A DNA stretch of 64,000 nucleotides from Alisma plantago-aquatica (GCA_963693085.1 OY856413.1:472008879-472072878); one strand, 5' to 3'. Shown: positions 21,143-33,475, counted from the stretch's first letter. Made by a program: numbers and translations. Notes: generated by a model from the sequence alone, not told the origin.

Positions 21143-22294
21143 GCTACATCTATCTAGGTGTATATCTTATTTTGATACAACCTTGAGTCTCTTATTGGTA
21201 ATCATCCTTGGTAATGATGCATATTTGTTAGTTAGTGAGTTATATCCTTTCATGCTTCTAAAATTACATATCTCTTTGTTTGGATATATCTCTACATCGA
21301 ATCATAGCTTGATCTATCTTGTGTATCTTTTGGTATCTCTTGCTATGATCTAGATCCTACTAGTAGTCCTAACTTGTGATATCATCTACTAGTAGTTCAC
21401 ATACATGTAGTTCTAACCTTGTTTATAATTGGTATCTTTGCTCATCTAGTGGTATTTCACTATATGCTATGCATGTATCTTATTTCATACTTGCTCAATC
21501 TTATTCCTTGAATTGCATATCTACTATCTTGAGTTTCTTGCATAACTTTATGATGCAGGATACATAGATCTACATTATATGTAGAAATTGGAGCATTTTT
21601 GGATTTTATGCAGCTTTTGCTCCAGTTTTAGTTTTTGGTACAAGACTAGTGTTTTTATGTAGAAACTACCTCCCGAGAAAAGCTCATCGCTTTTCCATGA
21701 GCCCTAATACTTTTTGGGCAAATTCTATCATCTTGAGGATCAAAATTGTGTTTTATTGTTTTTCTGTAGCACTTTATCTTGCATTTTGGGTTGTTCAAGT
21801 GCATGCTTTAACTTGCTTTTCTTTCTATGCTTGGACAAGCCCCTAGTTGTGCTCTTATACTCTCCTTTTATAACTTTTGTCATCTCCTTTCTCTTTTACA
21901 AGTGATGTTTTGTATCCCTTCATACCCCCACTTTTTGAAATGACAAAGGGGGAGAAAGGTATGTCTTCTTTTGACAAAAGAGGAAGAAGACATGTCTTAC
22001 ATGAAGAGGAGAAGCATGTCCATATAAAGGGGATAAGGTAAATGGGAGAAGGCATATATGTGTAGAACATATATGAGTAGAAGACATAATATTCTATAAA
22101 TGTTATGAAAGCTAACCATGCAGGAGAAATAACATCAATTGATGGGGAGTGTGAGAACCCCAACTAGCATCAATTGAGGGGGAGCACATGAACTCAATTC
22201 TATTGAAACCCTAGTTTTCTCCAAAGGTATGACTTTACTTAAATGCTTTCAATGCATTTATGGAATGGTTTGTCATCTTCAAAAAGGGGGAGAA
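21143..22294 (+). repeat. SIRE-like 3' interior, right copy, with PPT
   Basis: Counterpart of 15778-16931, of equal length within 2 bp and with scattered differences. The PPT AAAAAGGGGGAGAA lies at 22281-22294 before the LTR. Confidence 0.85.
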
Positions 22295-24004
22295 TGTAGA
22301 CTCAAGGTCTAAATTGACTAAACCCTTGTTTTGATGATGACTAAACCATTCCAATTAATTGTGTCTAATGTCTCTACTTGAGTGATTTTAGATTAGGTAT
22401 AGACACACTCCAAATGCCCTAACTTGGGCATATCAACTTGGAGAAAAGACAAGTCAAAGTCAATACAAGTGCACATTTTTGTAATATGATGTAAATCCAT
22501 TAGAATCATGTTGTAAATCACTTATAATGATTTTATGACTTGTAATTAAGCTTACAAAAAATCAGGAGCACTTAGATCGGACTTTTAAGCACTCAAAAGC
22601 CATTTTCCAAAATTCACATCAGACCGTTCATCGGTCGAGTTGCAAACTCGATCAATCCTGATTGGATCTTGAAAATGACTTTTGATCAGTCGAGTTTACA
22701 CTTCACAGAACTCGACCGATCCCTCTACTGACCAAAATTGATTTAAGTGAATCGGTCGAGTTATGTACTAACCCTAGATGATCTCTTAGTGGGATCGATC
22801 AAGTTACCTGTAACATCCCTGACCTGGGTTATGTACTAACCCTAGGTGTTTTGCTTAAATAAGTGATTAGATGCTTGTGTTTATCTTATAAAATGTAATT
22901 AAGGCTTTTGAGGAACTTATATTTTAATTTCAGTCCTTTTTGCATAATGTTGAAACATTGTTTTGTTAATAATGGACTAAAGTGCAAATTACCCAAGTTG
23001 AGGGATTTATTTGCAATTTACACATGTTAAGATGTTCCTTTAATTTTGAGACATCATAAGAATGAATATTATGAAGTGGTATGGATTCCACAAGCTTGAG
23101 CACCAAGATATAGCTTGTAGAGCAATCCTTGTGTATTAAAACCTAGTTTTGGTATAATGTGCAAATTACCCAAAACCTAGGATTAAACATGTAAAATATG
23201 CCTCTATAGGATATCTTATGTTTCTTGGCATCAAGTATACCAAAGAAAATGAGAAGGTCACCTCATTTGAATGATCAAGGAAGAGAGATAATCTTGATAT
23301 TAAAATAACCAAGATTTAAGCAAATGGCCCTTTAATATATATACAACTTATTAAGATGTTTGGTTTCTTTTCCTTTAAACCTTGGATAGTGGAGTAGTTT
23401 TGCATAAGATTAGAAGGTGGCCACGTATCCAAATAGTGGAGGAAGTTTTAGTAGAAACAAGATGTAATTAAGAGAGATAATAATCTTTTTCCTTGCCTTG
23501 GAAAAACCCATAAATATATAAGGAACCTTTTTCCAACAGCACAAGGGATCGTTTCCCTTAGTTCTTTTCCTTATCTTCTTGCTTTGGCCGACCAAGGGAA
23601 AGCTATGGACCAGAAGAAGGACGACCAAGCTGGTCTGGTAAGTATGGATCATCATCTATCTCGAATTCATGGTGGAAACCATAAAACAAGGTTGGATTAT
23701 TGGTTTTCTTCACACGATTCTCCTTTCTAGCCATCTTCTCCATCCAAAACTTGAAGAACGAAGCTTGTACAACCATTGGAGCTTCATCCACCATTAAAGA
23801 TACGAAGCTTGGATCTCTGGATCAGTCTTAGAGGTGGGTTTTATAACTCTAACCCTTAAGCTTTGTTAATGCATCCTTCTTTTCCTAAAATCGTTGCTTA
23901 TACTTCTTCTTTAGACACCTTTGTGTGTTCTTGCTATTATTTCCATGAAGAACAGCCCCTATTCTTGAGGTAGAAGATTATGATGTTAATTTCTATGTTT
24001 ATCC

Positions 24005-25190
24005 AAGATTTACGTTAGCAAACGGTCTCCCAATCTTGCTCAAATGGTTTGCCAAACCGTTTGGAGCAAACAGTTTCAAACCGTTTGAATGCAAACGGTT
24101 TCACAAGAACGCATGGAAGCAAATGGTTCAAGACCATTTGGAGGCGTTGACCATTTGAAGGACTATTGAGAATAATGTAGACTAATTACCTACCAAAAAT
24201 CATCAATTAATTCCAAGTGGTTCACCAATTTAAGGCCCATCAACCACCTAAACCCTAATCGGGTCAATTGCTGATTTCAATAATTGAATTAAGTTGAAGT
24301 TTGGGTTGAGTGACCCAAACGGTTTCAAAACTGTTTAGGGATCACCCAAATGGTCTCAATACCGTTTGGTGATCACCCAAGACCGTTTGGAGGTCTAGGG
24401 TTAAGCATAGTTGACCAATTGATGATCCAATGATATCAAGTTGAAGTGTAATTGATTATTGACCTAGTGATCAATTCAATGAGTCAAACCTTAATTGGTT
24501 GAGTTAGTTTTTGATGTTGACTTGATAAAACAGTCTCAAGACCATTTGGAGGTCAATCAAATGATCCCAAGACCGTTTGGGGTCAGGTCATGATTAAATT
24601 GAATGATGGTTCAATGGTTTCAAATCAATTAGACTCACATTGAAGCATGTTGAAGGGTCATCGATTTCAAACCCTAATCCAATTGATCCAAGCCCTAATT
24701 GATGATCAATTGAGGGTCAATGGAGTGTAAAATCAGTTGAGGGTTGACCTAATTGACTCAATTGATGAGTGGCTAACTTGTGCATGATCGATTGAGGGGT
24801 TCAACATTGGAAACCCTAACTCAATTGAAGTGGTTGAGACACTTTTTGGTCCTTGCAATTTTGAGGTGGTTTGGACCAAACGGTCTCAAGACCGTTTGAG
24901 TCCAAACAGTCTCAAGACCATTTGGGACCAAACGGTCTCAAGACCATTTGGGACCAAACGATCCCAAACTGTTTAGTCTCATGCGGTTTCAAAGTCAAAC
25001 TTGACCAAACGGTCTTCACCCCAACTTGGGCAAACGGTCATGAGTGCACACTTTACCAAAAGGTTTCAAAAGTCAACATGACCAAACGGTCTTCACCACC
25101 AAATGGTTTCAAGGGAAGTTCAGGACCGTTTGGAGGTTTAGTGTACAAGACCGTTTGAAGTCTAAAAAGGTTAAGATTGTTTGATGCCTT
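24005..25190 (+). repeat. AAACGGTCT-CA-AGACCGTTT palindrome cluster
   Basis: More than 20 words of AAACGGTCT or AGACCGTTT type, often as complete inverted repeats such as those near 24880-24900. Any open frame across it (for example 24871-25158) is a product of this repetition. The word pair is shared with the Athila-like LTR at 13750-14395. Confidence 0.85.
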
Positions 25191-26634
25191 AGTGGTCAAG
25201 ATGGTTTAGTGGTTGATTAACCTAAACCTCATAGATACTTAAAGTGGTTAAAGGACCAAGTAAGTAGTTGATTGAGACATGATGTGATCAATGGTGATTA
25301 TAATAAAGGTAACCTTGATGGGATAGAGTGATTAGTACTCTTTGAATGAGTAAGCCTTAATGATCACAATAGTAATGACATAACCCATGATGTCAATATT
25401 GAATTGACTTAGCCTAATTAAGGGTGATGCAAACATTAACTTATAGAAATATGAGAGAGAAGACTTCTTATATGAATTTTAATCAAGTAACAGGTTCCCA
25501 ATATAAATGAATACCTAATTAGGGTATGATCCATGTTAGTGAGATCATGAAACCCTAATTATGATGGTTAATGAATCATAACCCTAATTGAAAGCAATAA
25601 TGGGAGTATCCCTAATATATTATGATGATATAATTCTAATTCATAATGATGTCATGGTAACCCTTAAATTAAAGGTACTTTGTTGATCATTCCTACTTAG
25701 GGTGAATAGTAAACCCTAATGGTGAGATATTAACGATAACCCTAACTAAGGATGATTTTATATGAATAGTGAACCCTAACCCAGGGTAATGTGATGAGTA
25801 TAGTAAAACCTAATTCATAGTATGCTAAATAAGAACTCTAACTTGGAGTGATGTGATATGAACAGTAAACCCTAATCGGTTTGAAATATTGATTCATAAG
25901 TGTAAAACGGTCGTGGTGATCTTCTATAGCACGACTGTATAAGGAAGCACGGTCGTGGTGGCTTCCCCTTACACGGCCGTTCTTGGCTGCACAGCCGTGG
26001 TACTCTATACTTGATTTGGAGTTGATTTGCAAGTAAACCTTAACCAATAGTGATGCTATCATTATTGTACAGTGTGCTGATATAGAAATAATGTGCATGT
26101 TATCATTTATATTACTCATGCAAGTTTTTATAAAATAGTGAGCATAACCAGGTAAGAGTTATGATGCCATATTCATTAAAAGCACTTTATAAGTTTTGAA
26201 AGCAATGATATGCTATGCTGCCTAGTGAGAGGTAACAAATGGGACTGATAGGCTGTATGAGCCATGAGAAATATCTATACTACTACAATCATGTTCACAT
26301 TGTTAAATGACTTGATGGCAATATGTTACTTGGTAACAAGTGTCTTGCTGAACTAAGGGTTTGAATACCCATATTCCTGAATTACAATGATGAGATGGTT
26401 AGGGATTGAGATCCCAATGATAATTAGATGTGAAACAAACTTGATACAATTAGTACTCTTTCTTTATAACAGTTGTTTTGGTAATTTATGTTTGAAAACA
26501 TGCATGATGCTAAAAGAATGCCATAATGTACTTAAATAATCAAGTATAATGATATCATGTAGAGCCCTGACCATATATCCATCATCGTCAGAAGTTAGGT
26601 GATGGTGAAATAGGTTTTCCTAAGGGAACTCCTG

Positions 26635-26985
26635 GAGAGCATACTTTTGAGTATGTGGGGGTTATGGACGCGAATATCCTTACGTCCTAATGGAGGAATT
26701 GATGTGAGATAAACATCAAATCTCTCAATCCTTCATTATATGTTTATGTCGGGATGATGTATCACTAATCTCCCGATGATGTTGTTAATGCCGCATCGAT
26801 GAGAGATAAATAAGAAATCCCTCGATTACGAAGAGAGTACATCATGCCACTGTAACTCTAATAGCAAAGTGCCAGAATACCCTGGATAGCTATTATGGCA
26901 TAGACACAAGATGTCATGCATGATGATCCTCACAGTGACTGAGGAAGATGAGGTCATAGAAATCCGGCTCTTCTGATGACCTATG
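26635..26985 (+). other. Hairpin series in the solo LTR
   Basis: Consecutive stems are GGACG/CGTCC (26666-26670 with 26683-26687), TGATGT/ACATCA (26700-26705 with 26713-26718), TCGGGA/TCCCGA (26749-26754 with 26771-26776), ATCGA/TCGAT (26795-26799 with 26822-26826), ATGCCA/TGGCAT (26844-26849 with 26896-26901) and AGGTCAT/ATGACCT (26951-26957 with 26976-26982). The place in the LTR is similar to that of the Tekay hairpins but the sequence is unrelated. Confidence 0.5.
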
Positions 26986-28018
26986 TATGGTACCGATTGC
27001 GATTTCGTAATGGTCAGTTGGAGTATGAGCGGTATACCTCATCTCCTCATGGCATAAATATGTTTGAAAAACGTAATCAGCCGTGTAGCATAATTTCTTA
27101 GGTTGAACTACGAGAAACAATGATTGATGATACATTGTTTATGAAGTCCTAATTGGACAAGTAATTTACATGTTCTTCATATTCCTTATTGATATATGTC
27201 TTGTCACTTAATCAAGATATAATTGAAATGATTGTTTAGAGAATACTGCTCTATGTAGCTATTTAATGAATTGCCTGCTGTTGAATAATTATTATGTTAT
27301 TGCTCAATGTTATTCCATTATTTGTAATAAAAATGCTTCTGGCGAAGAGTTATAACTCTCGATGGGACAATTATTCAATTGTCTCACCCCCCATGGGATT
27401 CAACTTTTTAGGTAGATGTTGAGGACGAAGGAACCCTTCAGTGGGTGAGCAGCAACAACAGTAGCAACATCAACATCTGGGACAGCAGTGATCCTCAGGT
27501 GGAGACACTGTCTATCAAGTCTTGTAGATAGAATGTCCTATGTGTCGTATTTGTACTCTCAGGTCCTAGAAGTCAGTAGATGGTTTAATATAGATCTGAG
27601 ATTTTTGGTGTAATGCCTCGAGATTTTTGTTTACTGCTCGTGTACAGTTCAACAGGGCAGTCAGTGTTATGACTCTCGAGATGTGATAATACAGAGATGT
27701 ACTAATGAAATCAGATTGTAAATAACTTACTTTGTTTCTTTATGAAAAGTTCTACCGTTTGAGGTTCTCTTTACAAAAGTTTTAATTTTTAGTAATTCCG
27801 CTGCTAATTTATCGCTTCCACATCCGTTGATCTCATTTTTGCGAGACGGACGCCACATTACCTTTATAGAAACTCGACCGATTGCACTGTAAGGAAAAGT
27901 ACAGAAAAGTGTTTCTAGCTATTGTGGAGTTGCAATAAGTGAAAATATATTCATTGCAAGCCACAAAATAGTTAGTTTTTGTTCTCAAGTGTTCCTAAAG
28001 GCTAAGAGGCATCCCCAA

Positions 28019-28028
28019 CTATAAATAG
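28019..28028 (+). promoter_or_regulatory. TATA box of SIRE-like right LTR
   Basis: CTATAAATAG downstream of the palindrome cluster is the likely core promoter. It is missing from the left LTR because of a deletion. Confidence 0.65.
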
Positions 28029-28899
28029 GACCCCTTGGGCTTCATTCTAAGGTTGATAATTCAATGCAAAACTCTATGTGAGGTTCCTATTCTATAGTTG
28101 AGTGCTTCCTATAACCTCCTCTCTCTCTCTAAGCTTAATCACTTGCTACATTCATTAGAGTGAGTAGAAAATCTGTAAGAGAGCTAGTCCTACATGTATA
28201 TCTTGTGAGGCTCTCACTTCCACCACCTCCCTATCTCTCATTTAAACCATGAAGATGAAGGCTCTCTCTCTTGTCTAAGAGAGGTGAAGAAGAACAAGGG
28301 AAGGTGTCCCTTGGTGAAGATCAAGGCTGAAGACTTGGAGCAAGAGTGGGTAAGACCTTGGTGAAGGCAGAAGACTCCTTGCTCAAGTGTGTAAGTCCTT
28401 GGTGAAAGCTTCTCCGAGTGAAGGTGAAGTCAAAGGATGAAGATCTAAGAAGAGTGGGTAATCCCTGCAACGCTGAAGACTTGTGCAAGAGTGGGTAAAT
28501 CCTTAGTGAAGGCCGAAGACTCATTGCAAAGTGGGTAAGTCCTAAGTAAGGTTGAAGACTCTTTGTATTGGATATGTACGTCCTTTGGTGGTCATGTATT
28601 GTATCTCTTATAATGAATATAATGAAGGTGTAAGGTTAAGAAATCCTAGAGGTTGACCTCTCTAGGTAGTGGATTGACTCACTTCTAGTTTGAAGTGTGG
28701 AACCACTATAAATAGCTTGTAAATTGGTGTATGTTCAATCTCTCTCTCCCTTTCTATGCATGTTTTAGTTGCACATAAATTTCCTATTTAGCAACCTTAT
28801 CTTATGATATATCTTGAAGGTCTAATGAATTTTGTATAAGTGCATTTAGCTCTATTCACCCCCCTCTAGATCATATAATCACCCATCTAGGATCCAACA

Positions 28900-29236
28900 G
28901 TCACATGATGATATCCTATTAAATGCACTTACAAAAATAGAACAATATAGCATGCTTATCACTTTTGCATTTAATTGAACTTGTTTTACTATATTTGGAT
29001 CCCATGTTGCATATTCCATCATGGGAAGTACATAGGGTGTAGACACCATCCTCCATAGATCTAAGATGATCACTTGGAAGTAGAATTGCATTCTTATTTC
29101 CAACAGGTGTAGTTGCTTTCATCAAAAGTTGGTGGTCGGGTCACATGAGTTCCTTCAAGGTTGAGGTTGCTAAGCATGTTGTCCCCCATTTTTTAAGACA
29201 TGTTATGGCTCCTTGAAGACCTGCTCTAATACCAAT
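28900..29236 (-). pseudogene. gag: SIRE-like gag start, minus strand, truncated
   Basis: The minus-strand translation shows a copia UBN2-type gag start with a RMQFYFQ motif, a WDPN segment and a NAKVISMLYCSI helix ending in FNRISSCD. At 28899 it runs into the LTR of the plus-strand SIRE-like unit. Frame changes are present near the start. This truncation shows which element inserted into which. Confidence 0.7.
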
Positions 29237-30195
29237 TGAAAGATCTATGGTGGGGGGGTTGAATAGAGATTGTTGAATCTTAAATATAATTTAAATACTC
29301 AACCAAATAAGGAGGAGGAAATAAGGAAGACACTTCTGTTTAGAGTTGTTCCAACCTTTGAATCAAAGGTTGTCAGCCCACTACCCATTTGTATCCAATT
29401 GGGATTTTGAAAGTTATTAATTTATTTACCTCTAAAGTATGTTACAATAAAATACAATCACCTTACTTGAAGTAGCCTCAACCTCCTTGAAGTAGCCTTC
29501 TTTGAAGTAACTCCAAGCCCTTGGAATAACCTTCTTCTCCTTGAAGTAGCTCCACCACCTTGAGACAACCTTCACCTAGAAGTAGCACCAACCTCCCTTG
29601 AATCTTCCTTCTTAAAGTGATCTCAAACACCTCTTTAAGCAACCTTCTCCACCAAAAAGTAGCTTCAACCAAGCTCCCTCAAGCACCCTCCACAACATGG
29701 AGTAGCCAAGGAGCACAAGTAGCTTTAACCTATGAAGGGGGATTGGAAAAAAGGAAGTACACCAATTGTGCATAGCGCTTTGATCCTATATCAAGCGTTA
29801 GACCTCTCAAACCACTTAGGATGGACGTTGCTATAAGGTGGCTAAGGGGCTATGGCTATAGGACACGAATTTGGAGCATGTAGAATAAGATGGCAAGTGT
29901 TGCTTGACTTTGTTGCTCACTAAAATGTATTCTCAAGTGTAGCTTATGTGCATTAGGTGTCCTAAGGCCTCTCCTATTTTAAGGAATGGTTTGCAAGTAC
30001 TTAGGGACGTTCTAAAGAGTCTCTAGAGTGTTCTTAGTGCTTAACTAGCCGTTAGGTGTACATTAGTTGGCTAGCAATGGCTAATTTGTTCGTGCTTTAA
30101 AAGAACAATCTAGAACCCTACACAATTGACAAGTTTGTCGATCGAAATATGTCTTGGTCAAATATTTATTCGGTCGAAGCTGGGTTTAAGGAAAA

Positions 30196-33100
30196 TGTTA
30201 TGACCCATAACTAAGTTAACTAATAAGTACCTCGATTAGTGTGAAGTACCTTGATTAGTGCTAAGCAGTCTGTTAAACATCATGGATAATCATGATAAGC
30301 TAAGATGTGATTCAATAGTTGAGATTGAATCACCTGAGGCAATTAATGATAATAGCAAAGTGGATCGTTAAGTTAATTAATTTGAATTAAAAACTCACAG
30401 ATATGTTTAGTGCTTTGATCAGAGGAAACAATCCAATTAGGATTATTTATTGCTTTGAGGGTGTAGAGGATTTTACGCTTGACTTTTTGCAAAAAGAATC
30501 ACCTCAATCGGATATCCGAGGTGGAAGTTATGCCACTTTTTAAAACTAGGATTTAGTTTGAAATTTTTCCAAAACTTTGGCTAATAATTATGCTTTTCCC
30601 TTATTTCCCTTTTACCATTTCTCGTTTATCCTTTCTTCCTCTTCACGCGATTAATAGAACAGGAGCACCGCTTGAGAAGCGGCGCCCAACTGTTTGATCG
30701 GGACCAGCAGGAGTAGCGAGGGGGGAAGATTTTGGGGTGATTTGGGCACCCCCAGCTCTGATCCAACTAGTCGAGCCCTAGGCGACCTCCGTCCTCCCTT
30801 CCCCTTCTTCACCCTTCTCCTCCCACACCCTAACACAGCCACCCAACTAGGGCGCCGGCCCACAGCTGCAGCAGCAGCTTCACCAGCCAAGAAGAAGAAG
30901 AAGAACAACTGATTGATGGCTGGTTTGCTTCGGTTCAGCAGCGTCACCTTCTTCTCTTCTCCTTCCCTTTCCCTTCTCTACCTTCTTACTTCGCCCTAGC
31001 GGCGCCCTAATAGCATCCGACCCAGCTACAACACCGACGGCTAGCAGCAACACCTACAGCTACAACGGCGCCCGACCAGGAGCCCTATGGGCGCGGCCAG
31101 CACCAAGGAACGATGCCTTGAGTTCGGCTTGAGGTTTAGGCAAGAAAATCACAGCATTTCCACCTCCTTGCATCACCTGTACCTTGGTTTAGCAGGGGCG
31201 GCGCCCCATCTGGATCGAGCAGCAGCTACTGCTCACGGCCAGGGGCCACCTTGGGCCGCCCAGCACTAGGGGAAGTAGCCTTGAGCTCCGAATTTAAGGT
31301 TCCAAGTAAGATTCATATACTTCCTCCATGATTCAGCCGTCAATCGGGCTTCTTCCGGCAACCTGTGCTTGAACTCAAGGTTACGATGGGTTTCTATTTG
31401 CAACAGGTTGAAAATAGAAGACAACCAAAATTTCGCCCGGAAACAGACCCTGAACGCATCTCTGGACGAATCCGGATAGACCAAATCAATGTGAGTAGGA
31501 TTTCATTCATTTATCATTAAATAACTCAGGCGTTTGAATATTTCCAGTTATGTGCGCGAATTACGCTGATAACAGGCGTTATCAGGCGTCGGGCAGCGTT
31601 TGGCGTCGCCCGACTTTTTATTTCATAAATTGCTTCTAGACGCTGTTATATGATTAAATTTAGCAATTGATCAGTGTGGATTGAATCGGTAGATTCATAT
31701 GATTCATTGGAACCTAAATTGCTTATTTGAATGTTGAAATTAGAAATTCATGTCTAAAAATGGTATGGATTGGGTATGAACCCAGACAATAAGGATTTCT
31801 GATAAATTATCAGATGTACGATTTCAAAGTTGATATGAATAAATAAAATATGCAATAAAACCCTAAATTGTATATATCTTTTGACGTTAATATGTGTAAA
31901 TTGATATTTACATGAAATGGCACATTTCTCTGAAATATTACCAGAAATTCTCAAGTATTGTTATTAAATTGTGTTGTGATAGGTAATTAACTCTTAATTG
32001 AGTTAAGTGATGCACAAACCAGGATTTGGGTTAATGTGCACGTTTTTCGAGAAATTTAGAGAATTGATCATTGTTGAGTATGATTCTCATATGTGAAGTA
32101 AATTTCTTTAATTTGTGCAATAAGATGTTCAATTACGTAAATTCACTATGTATGTGCCAAATTGAAATAAGTTGGGTTATTTATGCATTTCTAATTTGCT
32201 TGAATGCATGGTATGAGAATTTATCAGAAATTACAATGATTTGAAATATATTGCTCTGTCGGTTTAGAATGACAGTGTATTGTGATTTGATACGAAATCA
32301 GTAAATGTGATATTCCTGTTTAAATGTTTATTTGTTAATCAGTTAATAGACTTAGGTGCCCTAACGCCGTAGAACCCCTCGTGAGGTCTGCACCTTGGGG
32401 TGAAACGACCTACCTAGCGTGTGTCTAGATGGTCGGTGACTCGTGTTCAACAATAATCCGTGCGTGTGTCACGGTGGCACGAGGGCAGAAAGGCAGTGTT
32501 CAACAATAATCTGTGCGTGTGTCACGGTGGCACTGGAATATATGGGGGTTATTCAACAATAATCCGTGCGTGTGTCACGGTGGTAACCCCGACTCTCCGC
32601 CTGTGTGCTCAGGTTCAAGGAGGAGTCTAGAGTACACTCTTTTGAGAGTGCAGTGAGGCCGTGTGAGCCTGAGAGTCCTGTAGCAGACCAGGACAACAGT
32701 CAGACTTAGCATTTCCCGGGTGTGTCGCTAAGTCTTGTACGGTGGGACCGTAGCATGAACTTGCTGCGGATCTTTATATGCAGAGTACACTGCATATATT
32801 TAGGGCATAATAATAATAATAATATGAATAAGTAATCGTGTAGGATCACAGTAAATTTATATAACTGTTTATTTATCTGAGATATCTGTTGATGCTTAGA
32901 AATGTGACTAATATCTGTATATCTGTTATGTATTTAGAACTGCCTTGCTTAGTTCTACATTTATGTTTAATTTCAATTTATAAACCTGATGAGTTGTTTA
33001 GTGATAGCTAAGTGAAATACTATTCACTGAGCGAGTAGGCTCATACCTCTACTCAAAACATTTTCAGGTTATCATCAGCAGCAGGAAATCAGAAGGATCG

Positions 33101-33472
33101 ATTTATCCTTACGCCTAGTCGATAGAAGGTTCGTAGTTAGTAGTTAGAGGTCTCTTAGTCCTTTCCCCTCGGTCCTTGGGACATGGTGTGGGTGAGAGAG
33201 AGTATGCATGGCGAATGTGTAAAAGATGTAAATTAACTGTTATGTTTTACTTTCTATTAAACAATGTTACATGTAAACTCTGTTTATGTTCTCTAGCCAG
33301 TTTAATTGAAATGCTTCCGCAATAGTTTATTTTGTTTTAGTTTACAGCAATAACCCGGATATCATTACGAGGTTTTAAAAAGAAAAAGTTCTGAGTGGTT
33401 TGTTTATGTGATAATCCCTCCGTCGCGCCCTAATCTCGTGGGTTGTGGTTAGTGTGAGATCGGGGTGTGACA
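30196..33472 (+). repeat. Tekay-B 5' LTR (3277 bp)
   Basis: Starts TGTTATGACCCATAAC and ends GGGGTGTGACA. A GC-rich leader-like stretch (30650-31490) is followed by a donor GTGAGTAGG at 31491. Short inverted repeats follow (GATAAC/GTTATC at 31568-31583, GTCGGGC/GCCCGAC at 31588-31613). The hairpin series is at 32435-32625. Open frames in it recur identically in the 3' LTR only because the LTRs are duplicates. Confidence 0.96.
32435..32625 (+). other. Tandem two-tier hairpins in Tekay-B 5' LTR
   Basis: Three units share the spacer TTCAACAATAATC and loop CGTGTGT. Outer stems: CTCGTG/CACGAG (32440-32445, 32478-32483), CAGTG/CACTG (32494-32498, 32531-32535), GGGGTTA/TAACCCC (32545-32551, 32584-32590). 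Inner stems: CCGTG/CACGG (32458-32462, 32470-32474), CTGTG/CACGG with a wobble pair (32511-32515, 32523-32527), CCGTG/CACGG (32564-32568, 32576-32580). A fourth stem CCTG/CAGG (32600-32603, 32610-32613) encloses TGTGCT. The series repeats at 40079-40269. Confidence 0.75.
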
Positions 33473-33475
33473 TCT

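Larger units (their letters stand above)
22809..27857 (+). mobile_element. 5049-bp solo LTR, Ty3-like
   Basis: Starts TGTAACATCCCTGACC, ends GACGCCACA and is flanked by TTACC on both sides. No PBS, PPT or coding interior is visible and no part repeats as a second LTR, so it is a solo LTR left by recombination. A TATA-like ATAAATATATAAGG lies near 23508 with a leader-like stretch after it. The cluster of AAACGGTCT/AGACCGTTT words is at 24005-25190, AACCCTAAT words recur at 25500-25870, and a hairpin series is at 26635-26985. The clade is uncertain; its ends and layout resemble Tekay/Del-type LTRs. Confidence 0.75.
15778..28899 (+). mobile_element. SIRE/Maximus-like copia element in tandem form, defective
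   Basis: The order is 3' interior (15778-16931), LTR (16932-18351), 5' interior with gag (18352-20352), 3' interior (20353-22294) and LTR (22295-28899, split by a solo LTR). The two 3' interiors are closely similar repeats and each ends in AAAAAGGGGGAGAA, a copia PPT. This is a chain in which two elements share the middle LTR, as produced by unequal recombination. No protease, integrase or RT is present, so it could not move on its own. The left end continues upstream of the Athila insertion. Confidence 0.75.
22295..28899 (+). repeat. SIRE-like LTR, right copy, split by a solo LTR
   Basis: The LTR parts are 22295-22808 and 27858-28899, about 1550 bp together. The ends are TGTAGACTC and GGATCCAACA. 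The TTACC duplication (22804-22808, 27858-27862) flanks the insert. The right part keeps the TATA box at 28019 and the AGTGGGTAAG repeats (28340-28560). Sequence after 28899 is minus-strand gag of another SIRE-like element. Confidence 0.85.

Noticed and set aside
24871..25158. 95-codon plus-strand frame
   Set aside because: It is the translation of the AAACGGTCT/AGACCGTTT repeat cluster.
25500..25870. Telomere-like repeats from many AACCCTAAT words
   Set aside because: The words are scattered with irregular spacing inside a solo LTR and never form a TTTAGGG tandem array.
30651..31484. Several 60-98-codon frames that recur identically at 38295-39128
   Set aside because: The identity only reflects the duplicated Tekay-B LTR; the region is a GC-rich leader and splice-site region.
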